DNA of 64,000 nucleotides from Alcaligenes aquatilis (GCF_003076515.1 NZ_CP022390.1:1302001-1366000); one strand, 5' to 3'; counted from the first letter of the stretch, positions 1-8,220 are shown. Translations and numbers: made by a program. The notes: a model not told the origin generated them from the letters alone.

Positions 1-111
1 GCTGGTCACTTCATGCAGCAAGTGGCGATCAATGTAGATCAAACAGGTGCCATCCGCGTCCTGATGCACGACGTGTTCGTCGAACAACTTATCGTATAAA
101 GTTTTTGCCAT
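1..111 (-). CDS. leuC: 3-isopropylmalate dehydratase large subunit, 5' end only
   Basis: The first 37 codons of a gene that leaves the window at its left edge. The translation starts [15 protein letters not shown] and continues with [14 protein letters not shown], the conserved N-terminus of LeuC, the [4Fe-4S] aconitase-family subunit that with LeuD isomerises 2-isopropylmalate to 3-isopropylmalate in leucine synthesis. The start is an ATG preceded by GAGAG at good spacing. The iron-sulfur cysteines lie outside the window, so only the N-terminus supports the call. leuD and leuB would be expected beyond the left edge. Confidence 0.9.
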   Translation of the reverse strand, partial: MAKTLYDKLFDEHVVHQDADGTCLIYIDRHLLHEVTS

Positions 112-213
112 TGCGCTCTCGCGATTCAGTTAAGACGACAACCCGCACAGAGCAGGCTGCATATAAATTTTTTCTTATTATGACAGGCGCAGTAACTGGG
201 ACAAGGACATTCA

Positions 214-242
214 CTATCCTAGTATTAGAACTACCAGGATAG
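214..242. promoter_or_regulatory. 29-bp imperfect palindrome, candidate operator
   Basis: The arms CTATCCT (214-220) and AGGATAG (236-242) are perfect reverse complements, and pairing continues inward (GTA with TAC) with few mismatches. It lies about 100 bp upstream of the leuC start and about 265 bp upstream of the AhpD-like gene. The dyad shape suits a dimeric regulator site, but no regulator gene is adjacent and there is no T-run to make it a terminator. Confidence 0.3.
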
Positions 243-338
243 CCAAATAAAGAAAAAGCCTAGCAATCTCAACATGATCGAAGGCCCTACTGGCGCGACA
301 GCGCACGGCCGGCATCCGGTCGCCGGGGCACAACTGGT

Positions 339-399
339 CTTTACTGATTTCCAGTCATCAATGACTAGGGCATTACTCATGCATAATCGGTCAGTAAAG
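339..399. repeat. Nested inverted repeat in intergenic DNA
   Basis: A perfect 9-bp outer pair, CTTTACTGA (339-347) and TCAGTAAAG (391-399), encloses an inner near-perfect pair, CCAGTCAT (351-358) and ATGACTAGG (361-369). If transcribed it would fold as a two-level stem. It ends about 105 bp before the AhpD-like start, so it could be a structured leader, a small RNA or the relic of a mobile-element end. It matches no RNA family I recognise. Confidence 0.3.
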
Positions 400-505
400 C
401 ACGTGGCCTGGAGGAATAAACAGGCTGCTAAAAACCGGAAGAATCAAGCATCGCTAAAGAACGGTAGCTTGCTCCCCCCTTGTCTTACTTTCGATTGGAT
501 ACGCC

Positions 506-937
506 ATGAGTACACTTCGCCTTCCCTACGACACCCTGTCTCCCAAAGCCTATCAAGGTCTGCTGCAAACAAAGCTGGCATTGGACAAAAGCAGCCTAGG
601 TAAAGAGCTGATTGAGCTGGTGAACCTGCGAATTTCACAAATCAATGGCTGCTCCTTCTGCCTGGAGATGCACGCCTCATCCCTACGCAGCTCGGGCGTG
701 GCCAATGCCAAGATAGACAGCCTGGCAGGCTGGCGCGTTAGCACGCACTTTAACGAACGCGAACGTGCGGCCCTGGAATGGACGGAATCGGTGGTGGATA
801 TCGCCCACACCCATGCCGCGGACGAGCACTTCGAGCCATTAAAAGCCCATTTCAGTGAGGCAGAGATCTCAGACCTGACTTTTGCGATTGCCTTGATGAG
901 CGCCTTCAATCGTCTGGCCATCAGCATGCGCAGGTAA
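506..937 (+). CDS. AhpD-like carboxymuconolactone decarboxylase family protein
   Basis: A 143-residue protein of the CMD/AhpD fold. The key motif is CSFCLEMH near residues 51-58, a CxxCxxxH site like the redox-active cysteine pair and histidine of alkylhydroperoxidase AhpD and its single-domain relatives. Family members reduce peroxides or decarboxylate small lactones as helical oligomers in the cytoplasm; the exact substrate cannot be read here. The start is the ATG after a weak GGA. It is a single gene: upstream is the long intergenic region, downstream an insertion-sequence relic. Proteins of this size are often annotated as carboxymuconolactone decarboxylases, but the CxxC site favours a peroxidase or thiol-redox role. 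Confidence 0.85.
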   Translation: MSTLRLPYDTLSPKAYQGLLQTKLALDKSSLGKELIELVNLRISQINGCSFCLEMHASSLRSSGVANAKIDSLAGWRVSTHFNERERAALEWTESVVDIAHTHAADEHFEPLKAHFSEAEISDLTFAIALMSAFNRLAISMRR

Positions 938-976
938 ACGCGAGGAAGGATTCTGCAACGGCAAGAAGCAAGATAC

Positions 977-1109
977 CTACGCCACAACCCGCTTCAGTCC
1001 ATCGGTGCCCGATAAATATCGCTGCACTACATCGAACTTGAACCGCTCGTCGTACTTCGCCATGTCATAACCCCCGAAAGTTGGAGTAATGTCCAAGCTT
1101 CGGGGGTCA
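977..1109 (-). mobile_element. Relic of an IS3-family (IS150-like) insertion sequence: one end and transposase start
   Basis: On the minus strand a terminal-repeat-like sequence begins TGACCCCCGAAGCTTGGAC (from 1109 leftward), followed by an ATG at 1063 that opens MAKYDERFKFDVVQ, the typical N-terminus of the IS150-type OrfA helix-turn-helix protein. The frame stops with TAG at 977-979 after 28 codons, so only about 133 bp remain. Positions 1071-1085 and 1092-1106 form a 15-bp stem with two mismatches around a 6-nt loop; this lies inside the IS end and could also terminate transcription from the AhpD-like gene. No partner end or orfB was found nearby, so the element is dead. Confidence 0.65.
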
Positions 1110-1144
1110 ATTCAGGGGCGGCTCCCCAGTCTGCAGGAATGCGT

Positions 1145-1630
1145 TTACTTCAGATCGGCCTTCAGGGTTTCCAGGGCCGCTACAGCGCACGCTTCGTCCA
1201 GGTGGCCGCCAGGCGCACCGCCCACGCCGATGGCGCCTATCGTGTCATTGCCGACCTTGACCGGCACGCCGCCGCCCAGCAGCAAAAAACCCTGGATATC
1301 ACCCAGATTGGCGGCGCCAGCATTTTTCTGCGAACCCTCCAGCATGGCACTGGTCAAGCTACGGGCCGAAGCGGACGTATAGGCCTTGTCGATACTGGCA
1401 TTGACCGTATGCGAACCGGCCTGATCAGCGCGTTGGAACGCACGCAGCACGCCGGCACGGTCAACCACAGCCGCCGCTACGTTGTAGCCTTTGGCCGAAC
1501 ATTGCTTGACGGTTTCGGCAGCCAGACGATTAGCCAGATCCAGGGAGATGTTTTTTTCGGTCAGCACACCCTGGGCCTGGGCGGCACCAGCGGCGAACAA
1601 CAAAGCCATCAGAAGGGAAGAGCGCAACAT
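1145..1630 (-). CDS. Secreted GlcG/HbpS-family (DUF336) protein
   Basis: A 161-residue protein with a clear Sec signal peptide (MLRSSLLMALLFAAGAAQA, cut after AQA) followed by one GlcG/HbpS-like domain, with VVDRAGVLRAFQRAD and the glycine-rich stretch GDTIGAIGVGGAPGG. Family members bind haem or small cofactors; HbpS of Streptomyces is an extracellular haem-binding accessory of the SenS/SenR two-component system. An ATG five codons upstream is in frame, but its own codons contain the GGAG that serves as ribosome-binding site for this start, so 1630 is preferred. It lies 109 bp downstream of a response-regulator gene on the same strand, and a perfect palindrome (1655-1670) sits just before it. 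The periplasmic location and neighbours suggest an accessory sensor. Confidence 0.8.
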   Translation of the reverse strand: MLRSSLLMALLFAAGAAQAQGVLTEKNISLDLANRLAAETVKQCSAKGYNVAAAVVDRAGVLRAFQRADQAGSHTVNASIDKAYTSASARSLTSAMLEGSQKNAGAANLGDIQGFLLLGGGVPVKVGNDTIGAIGVGGAPGGHLDEACAVAALETLKADLK

Positions 1631-1654
1631 AGCAGTAATCTCCATTTATCAGTT

Positions 1655-1670
1655 CCGACAACATTGTCGG
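1655..1670. promoter_or_regulatory. Perfect 16-bp palindrome upstream of the GlcG/HbpS-like gene
   Basis: CCGACAA and TTGTCGG flank a central CA, a perfect dyad 25 bp upstream of the start at 1630. On the minus strand a TATAGT hexamer (1680-1685) lies just upstream, so the palindrome would overlap the transcription start of a separate promoter for this gene. The adjacent FixJ-type regulator is the obvious candidate ligand, by position only. Confidence 0.4.
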
Positions 1671-1739
1671 CATGGAAAAACTATACTTGCGCCGCCCGCA
1701 CGGGACTATTCGGACGCTTACCCTCGCCTCTACGTAGTT

Positions 1740-2378
1740 TTACGGAGAGGCACTCACCAAACTGGCGTAATACCGAATCAGGTGGGCCAGGTTATCGACC
1801 TGCAGTTTGGCAAACAGGTTGGCGCGATGCGTTTCAACCGTACGGGGCGACAGCGACAGCGCCCGACCTATCTCCTTATTGGTCAGGCCCTCGACAATCA
1901 ACGCCAGCACCTCGCGTTCGCGTTCGGACAAGCTGGTGTAGCGCTTACGCGCCCATTGATCGGCCGCAAGGCGCTCACGGCGGCGCACGTGCTGGCGCAC
2001 AGCTTGCTGTACCGCGTCCAGCAGAACATCGTCACTGACCGGTTTTTCCAGGAACTCGACGGCGCCCACCTTGAAGGCGCGCCTGCACATGTCTACCGTG
2101 CCGTGCCCGGTCAACAGAATGATGGGCTGGTCCACGCCTTGCTCGACCAAAGTATCGAGCAAGGTCAGTCCGCTAATGCCAGGCATGCGCACATCAAGAA
2201 TCAAGGCCCCGATAGACTGCCGATCGAAAGACTCCAGAAACTGCTGCGGATCCGCCCAGGTCTGCACCCGCAGCCCTACCGTGCCGATCAGCAAGGCCAG
2301 ACTTTGACGCACGGCGGCGTCATCGTCCAACAGATGGATCAAGGGCGATAAGCTGGGGCCATTTTCGGTCGGGTTCAT
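1740..2378 (-). CDS. FixJ-type response regulator (receiver plus LuxR HTH)
   Basis: 212 residues. The N-terminal receiver has the acidic pocket LLDDD, phospho-acceptor Asp62 in LILDVRMPG and the conserved lysine in FLEKPVSDD. The C-terminal LuxR/FixJ helix-turn-helix runs from SLSEREREVLALIVEGLTN through PRTVETHRANLFAKL. It should be phosphorylated by the upstream kinase, with which it overlaps by 4 bp (ATGA), indicating translational coupling. Its targets are unknown; the palindrome before the downstream secreted protein gene is a candidate. Confidence 0.9.
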   Translation of the reverse strand: MNPTENGPSLSPLIHLLDDDAAVRQSLALLIGTVGLRVQTWADPQQFLESFDRQSIGALILDVRMPGISGLTLLDTLVEQGVDQPIILLTGHGTVDMCRRAFKVGAVEFLEKPVSDDVLLDAVQQAVRQHVRRRERLAADQWARKRYTSLSEREREVLALIVEGLTNKEIGRALSLSPRTVETHRANLFAKLQVDNLAHLIRYYASLVSASP

Positions 2379-3841
2379 GATGATTCTTCGTCCACTCGTT
2401 GCAGTTCCAGCGCAAACACGGCCCCTCCCATGGGATCGTTGAACGCTGTCAAACCACCGCCCATGGCCTGAGCCAGGGACTCACTCAGGCTCAAGCCCAG
2501 GCCCAGGCCGTCGGAGCGCGTCGTAAAGAAGGGCTCGAACACGCGATCCAGATGCTGCGGGTCGATTCCCGGGCCGTTGTCACGCACGGTCAAGACCACG
2601 CGCCCTTGTCGCGGCAGCACCTCGATCCAGATACGCGGATGACTGATCTGGGCGGCGCCCAAGGCGGATACGGCATTATTGAGCAGATTATGAATTATCT
2701 GTCCCAGCGCCACGGGCTCGCCGACCACATCGACATCATGTGGAGGAAGACGTTTCTCCAGGGTAATGCCATGCCGTTCCAACTCCGGCATCAGCAAGTG
2801 CACAGACTCCTCCAGCACCTGGGTCAAGGACAACGGGTAGCACTGATCAGCCAGCCCGCTTTCACGCAGGCTGTGCCGCAGACGCGTCAGCACGCTGGCC
2901 GCCCGCCTGATCTGCTCCACCGAATGTGCCATGGCCTCACGCGCAGGCTCCAGGTCGGGGGGGTCTTCCTGCAGCAGGCGCAGACTGGCTTGGGTATTAG
3001 CCAATACGGAGGTCAAAGGCTGGTTCAATTCATGCGCCAGACCCGCAGCCATTTCGCCGAGCGAATTCAAGCGGCCCACCTGCCCGATACGCAGCAGCTC
3101 CTGCGCACGCAAGGTCTGCTCACGTTGCTTGCGCACATAGATGATCAGCGCCACCAGCAAGGCGCTGGCCAGCGCGAACAGCGCCACTTGCCCCCAAGGC
3201 AGGTCGGCATAGCTCACGACGCGACGCGTGTGCAATTGAAAACGCTGGCTGGGGGAGGCCAAGGTCTTGCCAGACTGAAACACCACAGGCCCGGCATGGT
3301 CCAACCCCGGACTGATCACCCATTGTTGATCCTGCCACTCCAGCACCACGCGCACCGGGCTGCCATTACGCCGGAAAGGCCATTCGTCCCAGGCGATGGC
3401 GGCATTCAAGTCCAGCAGCACGGCAAAGCTGGCCGGGTGCGCCGCCGCCAGCAGGACATACCGCCCCTGTGCCAGTCGCACGTCCGTCAATACGGCACGC
3501 TCGGTCTTCAAGGACTGCAACTGCGCCTGCTGCCACTGAGGATTGGCCCACGCGATATCGCTCTCTTCGCGATAGATCGCCATGACCTGGGGAAACATGG
3601 CTTCCAGCGCTCCCAGACGTTCAATGCGCTGCACAGGCGGCTGCAACAGAGCCAGCATCTGCAAAATGGCGTCATGCTGGGCAAGACGCTGACCCAGCAG
3701 CCGGTAGGCAATATTGCTTTGCACCGTGAACGCCTCCTGTTGCCGCGCCAGTTCAGCGCGCGTCAACACGGTGGCACCGGCCAAGGACAGGCCGAGCCAG
3801 ATCAAAAAACCATACAGAAAGGTACGATGGCGCGATCTCAT
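2375..3841 (-). CDS. Membrane sensor histidine kinase
   Basis: 488 residues. Two membrane segments (about 8-27 and 217-236) frame a roughly 190-residue periplasmic sensor region with no domain I can name. The cytoplasmic part has the H-box AGLAHELNQPLTSVLAN (phospho-His270), N-box IIHNLLNNAVSAL and the ATP-lid motifs DNGPGIDP and GLGLGLSLS, typical of HisKA/HATPase kinases of the FixL/DctB kind. It is the first gene of a kinase-regulator-secreted GlcG/HbpS-like protein unit. The signal is unknown; a haem or redox stimulus is inferred only from the third gene. Confidence 0.9.
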   Translation of the reverse strand: MRSRHRTFLYGFLIWLGLSLAGATVLTRAELARQQEAFTVQSNIAYRLLGQRLAQHDAILQMLALLQPPVQRIERLGALEAMFPQVMAIYREESDIAWANPQWQQAQLQSLKTERAVLTDVRLAQGRYVLLAAAHPASFAVLLDLNAAIAWDEWPFRRNGSPVRVVLEWQDQQWVISPGLDHAGPVVFQSGKTLASPSQRFQLHTRRVVSYADLPWGQVALFALASALLVALIIYVRKQREQTLRAQELLRIGQVGRLNSLGEMAAGLAHELNQPLTSVLANTQASLRLLQEDPPDLEPAREAMAHSVEQIRRAASVLTRLRHSLRESGLADQCYPLSLTQVLEESVHLLMPELERHGITLEKRLPPHDVDVVGEPVALGQIIHNLLNNAVSALGAAQISHPRIWIEVLPRQGRVVLTVRDNGPGIDPQHLDRVFEPFFTTRSDGLGLGLSLSESLAQAMGGGLTAFNDPMGGAVFALELQRVDEESS

Positions 3842-4221
3842 GGGTGCATTTTGAGGATGGGAAGCAATCAGGTAAATAGGCCAACTGGTTGATAAAACCA
3901 GGGTTTCCTATATTAAACAATGCCCCTGTCCCGCACCGTTGCGAGCGGTAAGCCCTGGGTCCGCAAGGCCGGCGGCAGCTTCTGCGAGCGCACGTGTCAA
4001 GGACCGTCGGCCAAGGGCAGGCCTGCACTGCAAAAACCTAAGGTCAGCCCAATTTTTGCAAGATAATCGATACGGAATAAAGTAAGCCTGCTTAAATCTA
4101 TCCGGAGTCTATAAGGGGACATCTGTTCCCGCTCCATGATGAGAGCGACGCTTGGCAATCCTCAAAAAAGCCTCATCAAGGGCATTCTTCATTTCAAATT
4201 CGACTTCAAAAAATCAGCCTT
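3842..4221. other. 380-bp intergenic region with a possible short gene relic
   Basis: Holds the kinase-operon promoter and the 3' flank of the M48 protease gene. On the minus strand an open frame from about 4210 to 4109 reads EVEFEMKNALDEAF and then LRIAKRRSHHGAG before a TAG. It looks like protein-coding sequence but is only 27 codons from its ATG (4192) and matches no family I can name with confidence. GC-rich DNA around 3920-4030 holds nothing I can identify. Confidence 0.3.
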
Positions 4222-5049
4222 TCACGGCTTAGCCGCCTGCTGATACAAAGGCATGACCCGCTCCGAGATTGCCTGTAAATCTGCAATCCGGGTTGAAGAA
4301 GCCGGATGGGTAGACAAAAATTCCGGCTGACTTCTACCCTGCTCCAAAGCTCCCATTTTCTGCCACAAAGTCACTGCCGCACGCGGGTCGTAGCCTGCTC
4401 GCGCAGCCAGCTCAACACCAATCAAATCCGCTTCGGACTCATGGGTGCGGCTATTGGGCAACTCAAACATCACTTCGCTAAGCGTACCTCCCAGATCATT
4501 CACCGCTTGCACGCCGGTCAGGGCGGACAGGACAGTCAAGCCAAAGGAGGTCGCCATTTTCTGGGAAACCTGCTCACGCGAATGCTCGCGCAAGGCGTGG
4601 GCCATTTCATGGCCAATGACGGCTGCCAGTTCCGCGTCCGTGGGTTGAATCCGTTTGATCAAACCACTGAAAACCGCCATCTTGCCACCCGGCATGCACC
4701 AGGCATTAACCTCGTCCTCATTGATGACGTGAACTTCCCAGTTCCAGGAGCGGGCGTCCGCCCGGAAAACACCGACTTGGCCAATCAGACGTTGGGCAAT
4801 GGTTTTGACCCGACGAGTCTGGGACGCGTTCGTATCCAACGCCTTTTTCTGCCGCGCCTGAGACAGCACCTGAGCATAATTCTGGGCGGCCACCTGATTC
4901 AGCTCGGCTTCGGACACCAGATTGGAAATGAACTGTTTACGCTCGACCCCCACCGCCCCGCTTTGCGTGGTCTGCACCGAGGCGCAGCCCGTCATGGCCA
5001 GTATCAAACCGGCTGCCAAAAAGCGTTTTCCTGTCGCCATACCTTTCAT
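4222..5049 (-). CDS. M48-family zinc metalloprotease, lipoprotein (LoiP/YcaL-like)
   Basis: 275 residues from the chosen ATG. The N-terminus is a lipoprotein signal with lipobox MTGC (Cys22). The zinc site HEMAH lies at about 147-151 and the third-ligand motif ESEADLIG about 55 residues further on, as in M48 peptidases such as LoiP, YcaL and BepA. Such proteins sit on the periplasmic face of the outer membrane and degrade or quality-control misfolded envelope proteins. The frame extends to a TTG at 5061, but GGAG lies 6-9 nt before the ATG at 5049, which also gives a normal signal peptide. It is followed by aroC upstream on the same strand with a 66-bp gap. Confidence 0.9.
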   Translation of the reverse strand: MKGMATGKRFLAAGLILAMTGCASVQTTQSGAVGVERKQFISNLVSEAELNQVAAQNYAQVLSQARQKKALDTNASQTRRVKTIAQRLIGQVGVFRADARSWNWEVHVINEDEVNAWCMPGGKMAVFSGLIKRIQPTDAELAAVIGHEMAHALREHSREQVSQKMATSFGLTVLSALTGVQAVNDLGGTLSEVMFELPNSRTHESEADLIGVELAARAGYDPRAAVTLWQKMGALEQGRSQPEFLSTHPASSTRIADLQAISERVMPLYQQAAKP

Positions 5050-5115
5050 GCTCAGCTCCAAAAAACAAATCTGACAAGAAGATGAAGTGCTAGGCCCCTG
5101 CGCAAACCCTCAGAC

Positions 5116-6177
5116 TCAGACACCGCACTGCGAGCGATGACGCAGGCAATGATCCATCAGCACAATCGCCAACAGGGCTTCGGCAATCGGTGTAGCACGA
5201 ATGCCCACACAAGGATCGTGGCGACCCAGTGTCTGCACCTCGACCGCTTCGCCCGCACGGTTCACGGAAGGACGCAGGGTGCGAATGCTGGCGGTCGGCT
5301 TGATCGCCAGGGAAACCGTCACGGCTTGCCCGGACGAAATACCGCCCAGCACACCACCGGCCTGATTGGTCTTGAAACCGTCCGGATACAGCGCGTCACC
5401 GTGCTCCGAGCCTTTTTGCGTGATGCAATCAAAGCCAGCGCCAATGGACACACCTTTGACGGCATTCAACCCCATCATGGCGTGGGCGATATCGGCATCC
5501 AGACGGTCGTAAATAGGCTCGCCCCAACCGGCAGGTACGCCTTCGGCCACCACTTCAATACGGGCGCCAATGGATTCACCTTCTTTGCGCAGCTCATCCA
5601 TATAGGCTTCCAGCTGCGGCACCACGTCCAGATCCGGCGCGTAAAAAGGGTTTTGCTCGACCACATCCCAGCTTTTAAAAGGAATCGCGATAGGACCCAG
5701 TTGGCTCATATAGCCGCGAATCTTTACGCCAACGTGCTCGGCTAGCCATTTCTTGGCAATCGCACCGGCTGCGACGGTAGGTGCAGTCAGACGGGCCGAG
5801 GAACGACCACCGCCGCGCGGGTCACGGTTCTCGAACTTCTTCCAGTAGGTGTAATCGGCGTGTCCGGGGCGAAAGGTGTCCAGCAAATTGCCGTAATCCT
5901 TACTGCGTGCATCGGAATTACGAATCAGCAGGCTAATGGGCGTGCCCGTTGTACGGCCTTCGTAAATGCCGGACAGGATTTCCACCTGATCAGGCTCGCG
6001 GCGCTGAGTCACGTGGCGCGAGGTGCCAGGACGGCGGCGATCCAGTTCAAACTGAATATCCTGTTCAGACAGCTCCAGGCCCGGAGGGCAGCCATCAATC
6101 ACTGCGCCAATCGCTGGACCATGAGATTCGCCGTAATTCGTGACGCGGAAACTTTTACCTAGAGTATTGCCGGACAT
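5116..6177 (-). CDS. aroC: Chorismate synthase
   Basis: 353 residues, normal length. It catalyses the FMN-dependent last step of the shikimate pathway (EPSP to chorismate). Diagnostic motifs include the N-terminal [18 protein letters not shown], the central [13 protein letters not shown] with [18 protein letters not shown], and the C-terminal [16 protein letters not shown]. The start ATG lies in its own promoter region; downstream follows the M48 protease gene, a common arrangement in this order of bacteria but with no evident functional link. Confidence 0.97.
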   Translation of the reverse strand: MSGNTLGKSFRVTNYGESHGPAIGAVIDGCPPGLELSEQDIQFELDRRRPGTSRHVTQRREPDQVEILSGIYEGRTTGTPISLLIRNSDARSKDYGNLLDTFRPGHADYTYWKKFENRDPRGGGRSSARLTAPTVAAGAIAKKWLAEHVGVKIRGYMSQLGPIAIPFKSWDVVEQNPFYAPDLDVVPQLEAYMDELRKEGESIGARIEVVAEGVPAGWGEPIYDRLDADIAHAMMGLNAVKGVSIGAGFDCITQKGSEHGDALYPDGFKTNQAGGVLGGISSGQAVTVSLAIKPTASIRTLRPSVNRAGEAVEVQTLGRHDPCVGIRATPIAEALLAIVLMDHCLRHRSQCGV

Positions 6178-6276
6178 AGAGAGAGTGAACGCAAATAAAG
6201 GGGGGGAAATAAAAGACAGGCACGATTATGGCATTGTTCCCGAATCCGGACATGTTCTGCATCGCACCGGGTTATT

Positions 6277-7743
6277 TTAGGAAGAGCAGCTGACTGCCAG
6301 CTCCGCACTGCCCTCAGGTGGCGGCATGGCATAAGCCTCAAAGCCGGCCCGCTCGGTGTAGGGATCGCGCAGCAACATCAGCAAGGTATCGATTTCGCTG
6401 GCATCGTCCTTGGCAGCGGCCTGAATGGCCTGCTCGGCCAAGTGGTTACGCAGCACATACAAGGGATTGACGCGATTCATAGCCTCGCGCTGCTCTGGCG
6501 TGTCAGAGCCGTCCAGTGTCAGACGTTGGCTATAGGCTTGCCACCAAGCCTGAGCCTGATCTTCAGAACCTTCAAACAGGCTCAGGAAAGCCTCGGGCGC
6601 CTTGCTGGCCTGTGCCAGAGCACGGAAGGACAAGGTGAAATCCGCCCCGCTGTTATGCAGTAAGCGCCACCAATCATCGACCAGTTGGGCATCATCAGCC
6701 TGCCAGGTACGCAGGCCGAACTTGGCCTGCAAGTTGGCGTGATAGCGATTCAGAAAACTGGCTTCAAAGGTTTGCAGATGCGCTTTGACCGTTTCAACAT
6801 CTGGCTCCAGCACCATCAAGGCGCTGGCCAGGCGGTACAAGTTCCAATGCACAACCGCAGGCTGCGCGTTCCAGGCATAACGGCCTTGGTTGTCGCTATG
6901 ATTGCAGACGTGATTCACGCGGAATTGATCCATGAATCCGTACGGGCCGTAGTCAATGGTCAGGCCCAGAATGGACATATTGTCGGTATTCATGACGCCG
7001 TGACAAAAACCGACGGTTTGCCAGTCGGCCACCATCTGGGCGCTGCGGTGCGTGACTGCCTGCAAGAAACGGCAGACGCGCTCTTGCTCCGAATCGCCTT
7101 CGAGCAGCAGTTCCGGATAAAACTCTCGCAATACGTAATCCAGCAACTCACGCACACGCGTGGCGTCATTAGCCCAATGCTCGAACGAGCCAAACCGTAC
7201 AAAGCTGGGGGCAACACGGGTCACAATCGCGCCCGTTTCCACGGTCTCCCGGTACACAGGCGTATCCGAGGTCACCAGGGCCAAGGCCCGGCTGGTGGCA
7301 ATACCCAAACCAGCCATGGCTTCACTGGCCAGATATTCGCGCACACTGGAACGCAGCACGGCACGGCCATCGCCCATACGGGAGTACGGGGTTTTACCGG
7401 CGCCCTTCAACTGCAATTCCTGCGGGCCCGTGGGCGTGTCGATTTGCCCCAGCAAATGTGCGCGGCCATCGCCCAATTGCCCAGCCCAGACACCGAACTG
7501 ATGACCACTGTATACAGCCGACACCGTCAGACCACCGGGCAAGGGAGCCTGGCCACTGACCACATCCAGGAACTCCTGCTCACCCAAACGGGAAACATCC
7601 AGGCCCAGTTGCGCCGCCAATTCTTTATTGACATGCAGCAAGCGGGCATTGGCCAAGGGTTGCGGCGGAACCGCCGTATGGAAAGCCGATGGCAGATCGG
7701 CAAAATGGTGACTGATGGCCAGGCCATCGAACAAGCTGGACAT
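6277..7743 (-). CDS. selO: Protein adenylyltransferase SelO (YdiU/UPF0061)
   Basis: 488 residues, close to E. coli YdiU (478). SelO is a pseudokinase that transfers AMP from ATP to Ser/Thr/Tyr of target proteins and is linked to oxidative stress. Visible motifs: LQLKGAGKTPYSRMGDGRAV (nucleotide-binding loop), HGVMNTDNMSILGLTIDYG (metal-binding Asn/Asp region) and a C-terminal AVSCSS tail, where Cys occupies the place of selenocysteine in eukaryotic SelO. It lies 10 bp upstream-linked to the DUF2069 gene, forming a likely two-gene operon. Confidence 0.95.
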   Translation of the reverse strand: MSSLFDGLAISHHFADLPSAFHTAVPPQPLANARLLHVNKELAAQLGLDVSRLGEQEFLDVVSGQAPLPGGLTVSAVYSGHQFGVWAGQLGDGRAHLLGQIDTPTGPQELQLKGAGKTPYSRMGDGRAVLRSSVREYLASEAMAGLGIATSRALALVTSDTPVYRETVETGAIVTRVAPSFVRFGSFEHWANDATRVRELLDYVLREFYPELLLEGDSEQERVCRFLQAVTHRSAQMVADWQTVGFCHGVMNTDNMSILGLTIDYGPYGFMDQFRVNHVCNHSDNQGRYAWNAQPAVVHWNLYRLASALMVLEPDVETVKAHLQTFEASFLNRYHANLQAKFGLRTWQADDAQLVDDWWRLLHNSGADFTLSFRALAQASKAPEAFLSLFEGSEDQAQAWWQAYSQRLTLDGSDTPEQREAMNRVNPLYVLRNHLAEQAIQAAAKDDASEIDTLLMLLRDPYTERAGFEAYAMPPPEGSAELAVSCSS

Positions 7744-7753
7744 ACAGACCCCC

Positions 7754-8164
7754 TTAGGCCGATTTGGCGGCTTTGGCAGCCTCGGCTTTTTTGGCCTTGC
7801 TACGCTGCTTGGCCGCTTTCTTGGCTGGCCAAAGATAGAAAATGGCGCAGAAATAATAAATCAGCGATAAAACAATTTCTGCCATCGCCCAGGGCAACAC
7901 ATCCGCCACCGGGTCAGACCAGGCACGCATGACCCCTTCTGCGAAATACAGCAGAATCATCATGGACGTCCATTGCAGGGTATACAAATTGCCCTTGAGC
8001 ACGCTGCGCAGCGGCAGCACCAAAGGAATCACTTTCAGCACCAGCCAGGAGCCGCCGGGTTTCAAGGGCGCAAAATGAAGCTCCCAGGCCAGGCACAAAG
8101 CAATCAAGGCGACCAAAGCCAGGGCCGCCACTCGATGAAGTATGGGGTTTAAAGGTTCATGCAT
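7754..8164 (-). CDS. DUF2069 integral membrane protein
   Basis: 136 residues with four predicted membrane helices (for example ALALVALIALCLAW and MAEIVLSLIYYFCAIFYLW) and a Lys/Ala-rich cytoplasmic tail (KKAAKQRSKAKKAEAAK). It belongs to the small DUF2069 family (COG3308-like), of unknown function. In related bacteria it sits beside wrbA and yihY; here yihY is divergent, 56 bp away, and no wrbA lies between them. It is followed by selO on the same strand. Confidence 0.8.
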   Translation of the reverse strand: MHEPLNPILHRVAALALVALIALCLAWELHFAPLKPGGSWLVLKVIPLVLPLRSVLKGNLYTLQWTSMMILLYFAEGVMRAWSDPVADVLPWAMAEIVLSLIYYFCAIFYLWPAKKAAKQRSKAKKAEAAKAAKSA

Positions 8165-8220
8165 GCTGTTATTATCACCTGAACCCTGTCGAAAAGCAGC
8201 GTCCGCCGCATCAAACCGCT

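Larger units (their letters stand above)
112..505. other. 394-bp intergenic region between leuC and the AhpD-like gene
   Basis: Divergent intergenic region that must carry the promoters of leuC (leftward) and of the AhpD-like gene (rightward). No convincing protein-coding frame was found: an open frame across 274-603 overlaps the next gene and resembles no family I know. Two inverted-repeat structures stand out, at 214-242 and 339-399, and are listed separately. No tRNA or known riboswitch was recognised. Confidence 0.5.

Noticed and set aside
274..603. Open frame overlapping the AhpD-like gene start
   Set aside because: No recognisable family, overlaps a clear gene in another frame, and spans the inverted-repeat region.
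2399..3892. Long plus-strand open frame opposite the histidine kinase
   Set aside because: Gln/His-rich shadow of the kinase gene.
3753..4028. Minus-strand frame overlapping the kinase gene start
   Set aside because: Cys/Arg/Pro-rich, no family, and its 3' part overlaps the kinase N-terminus in another frame.
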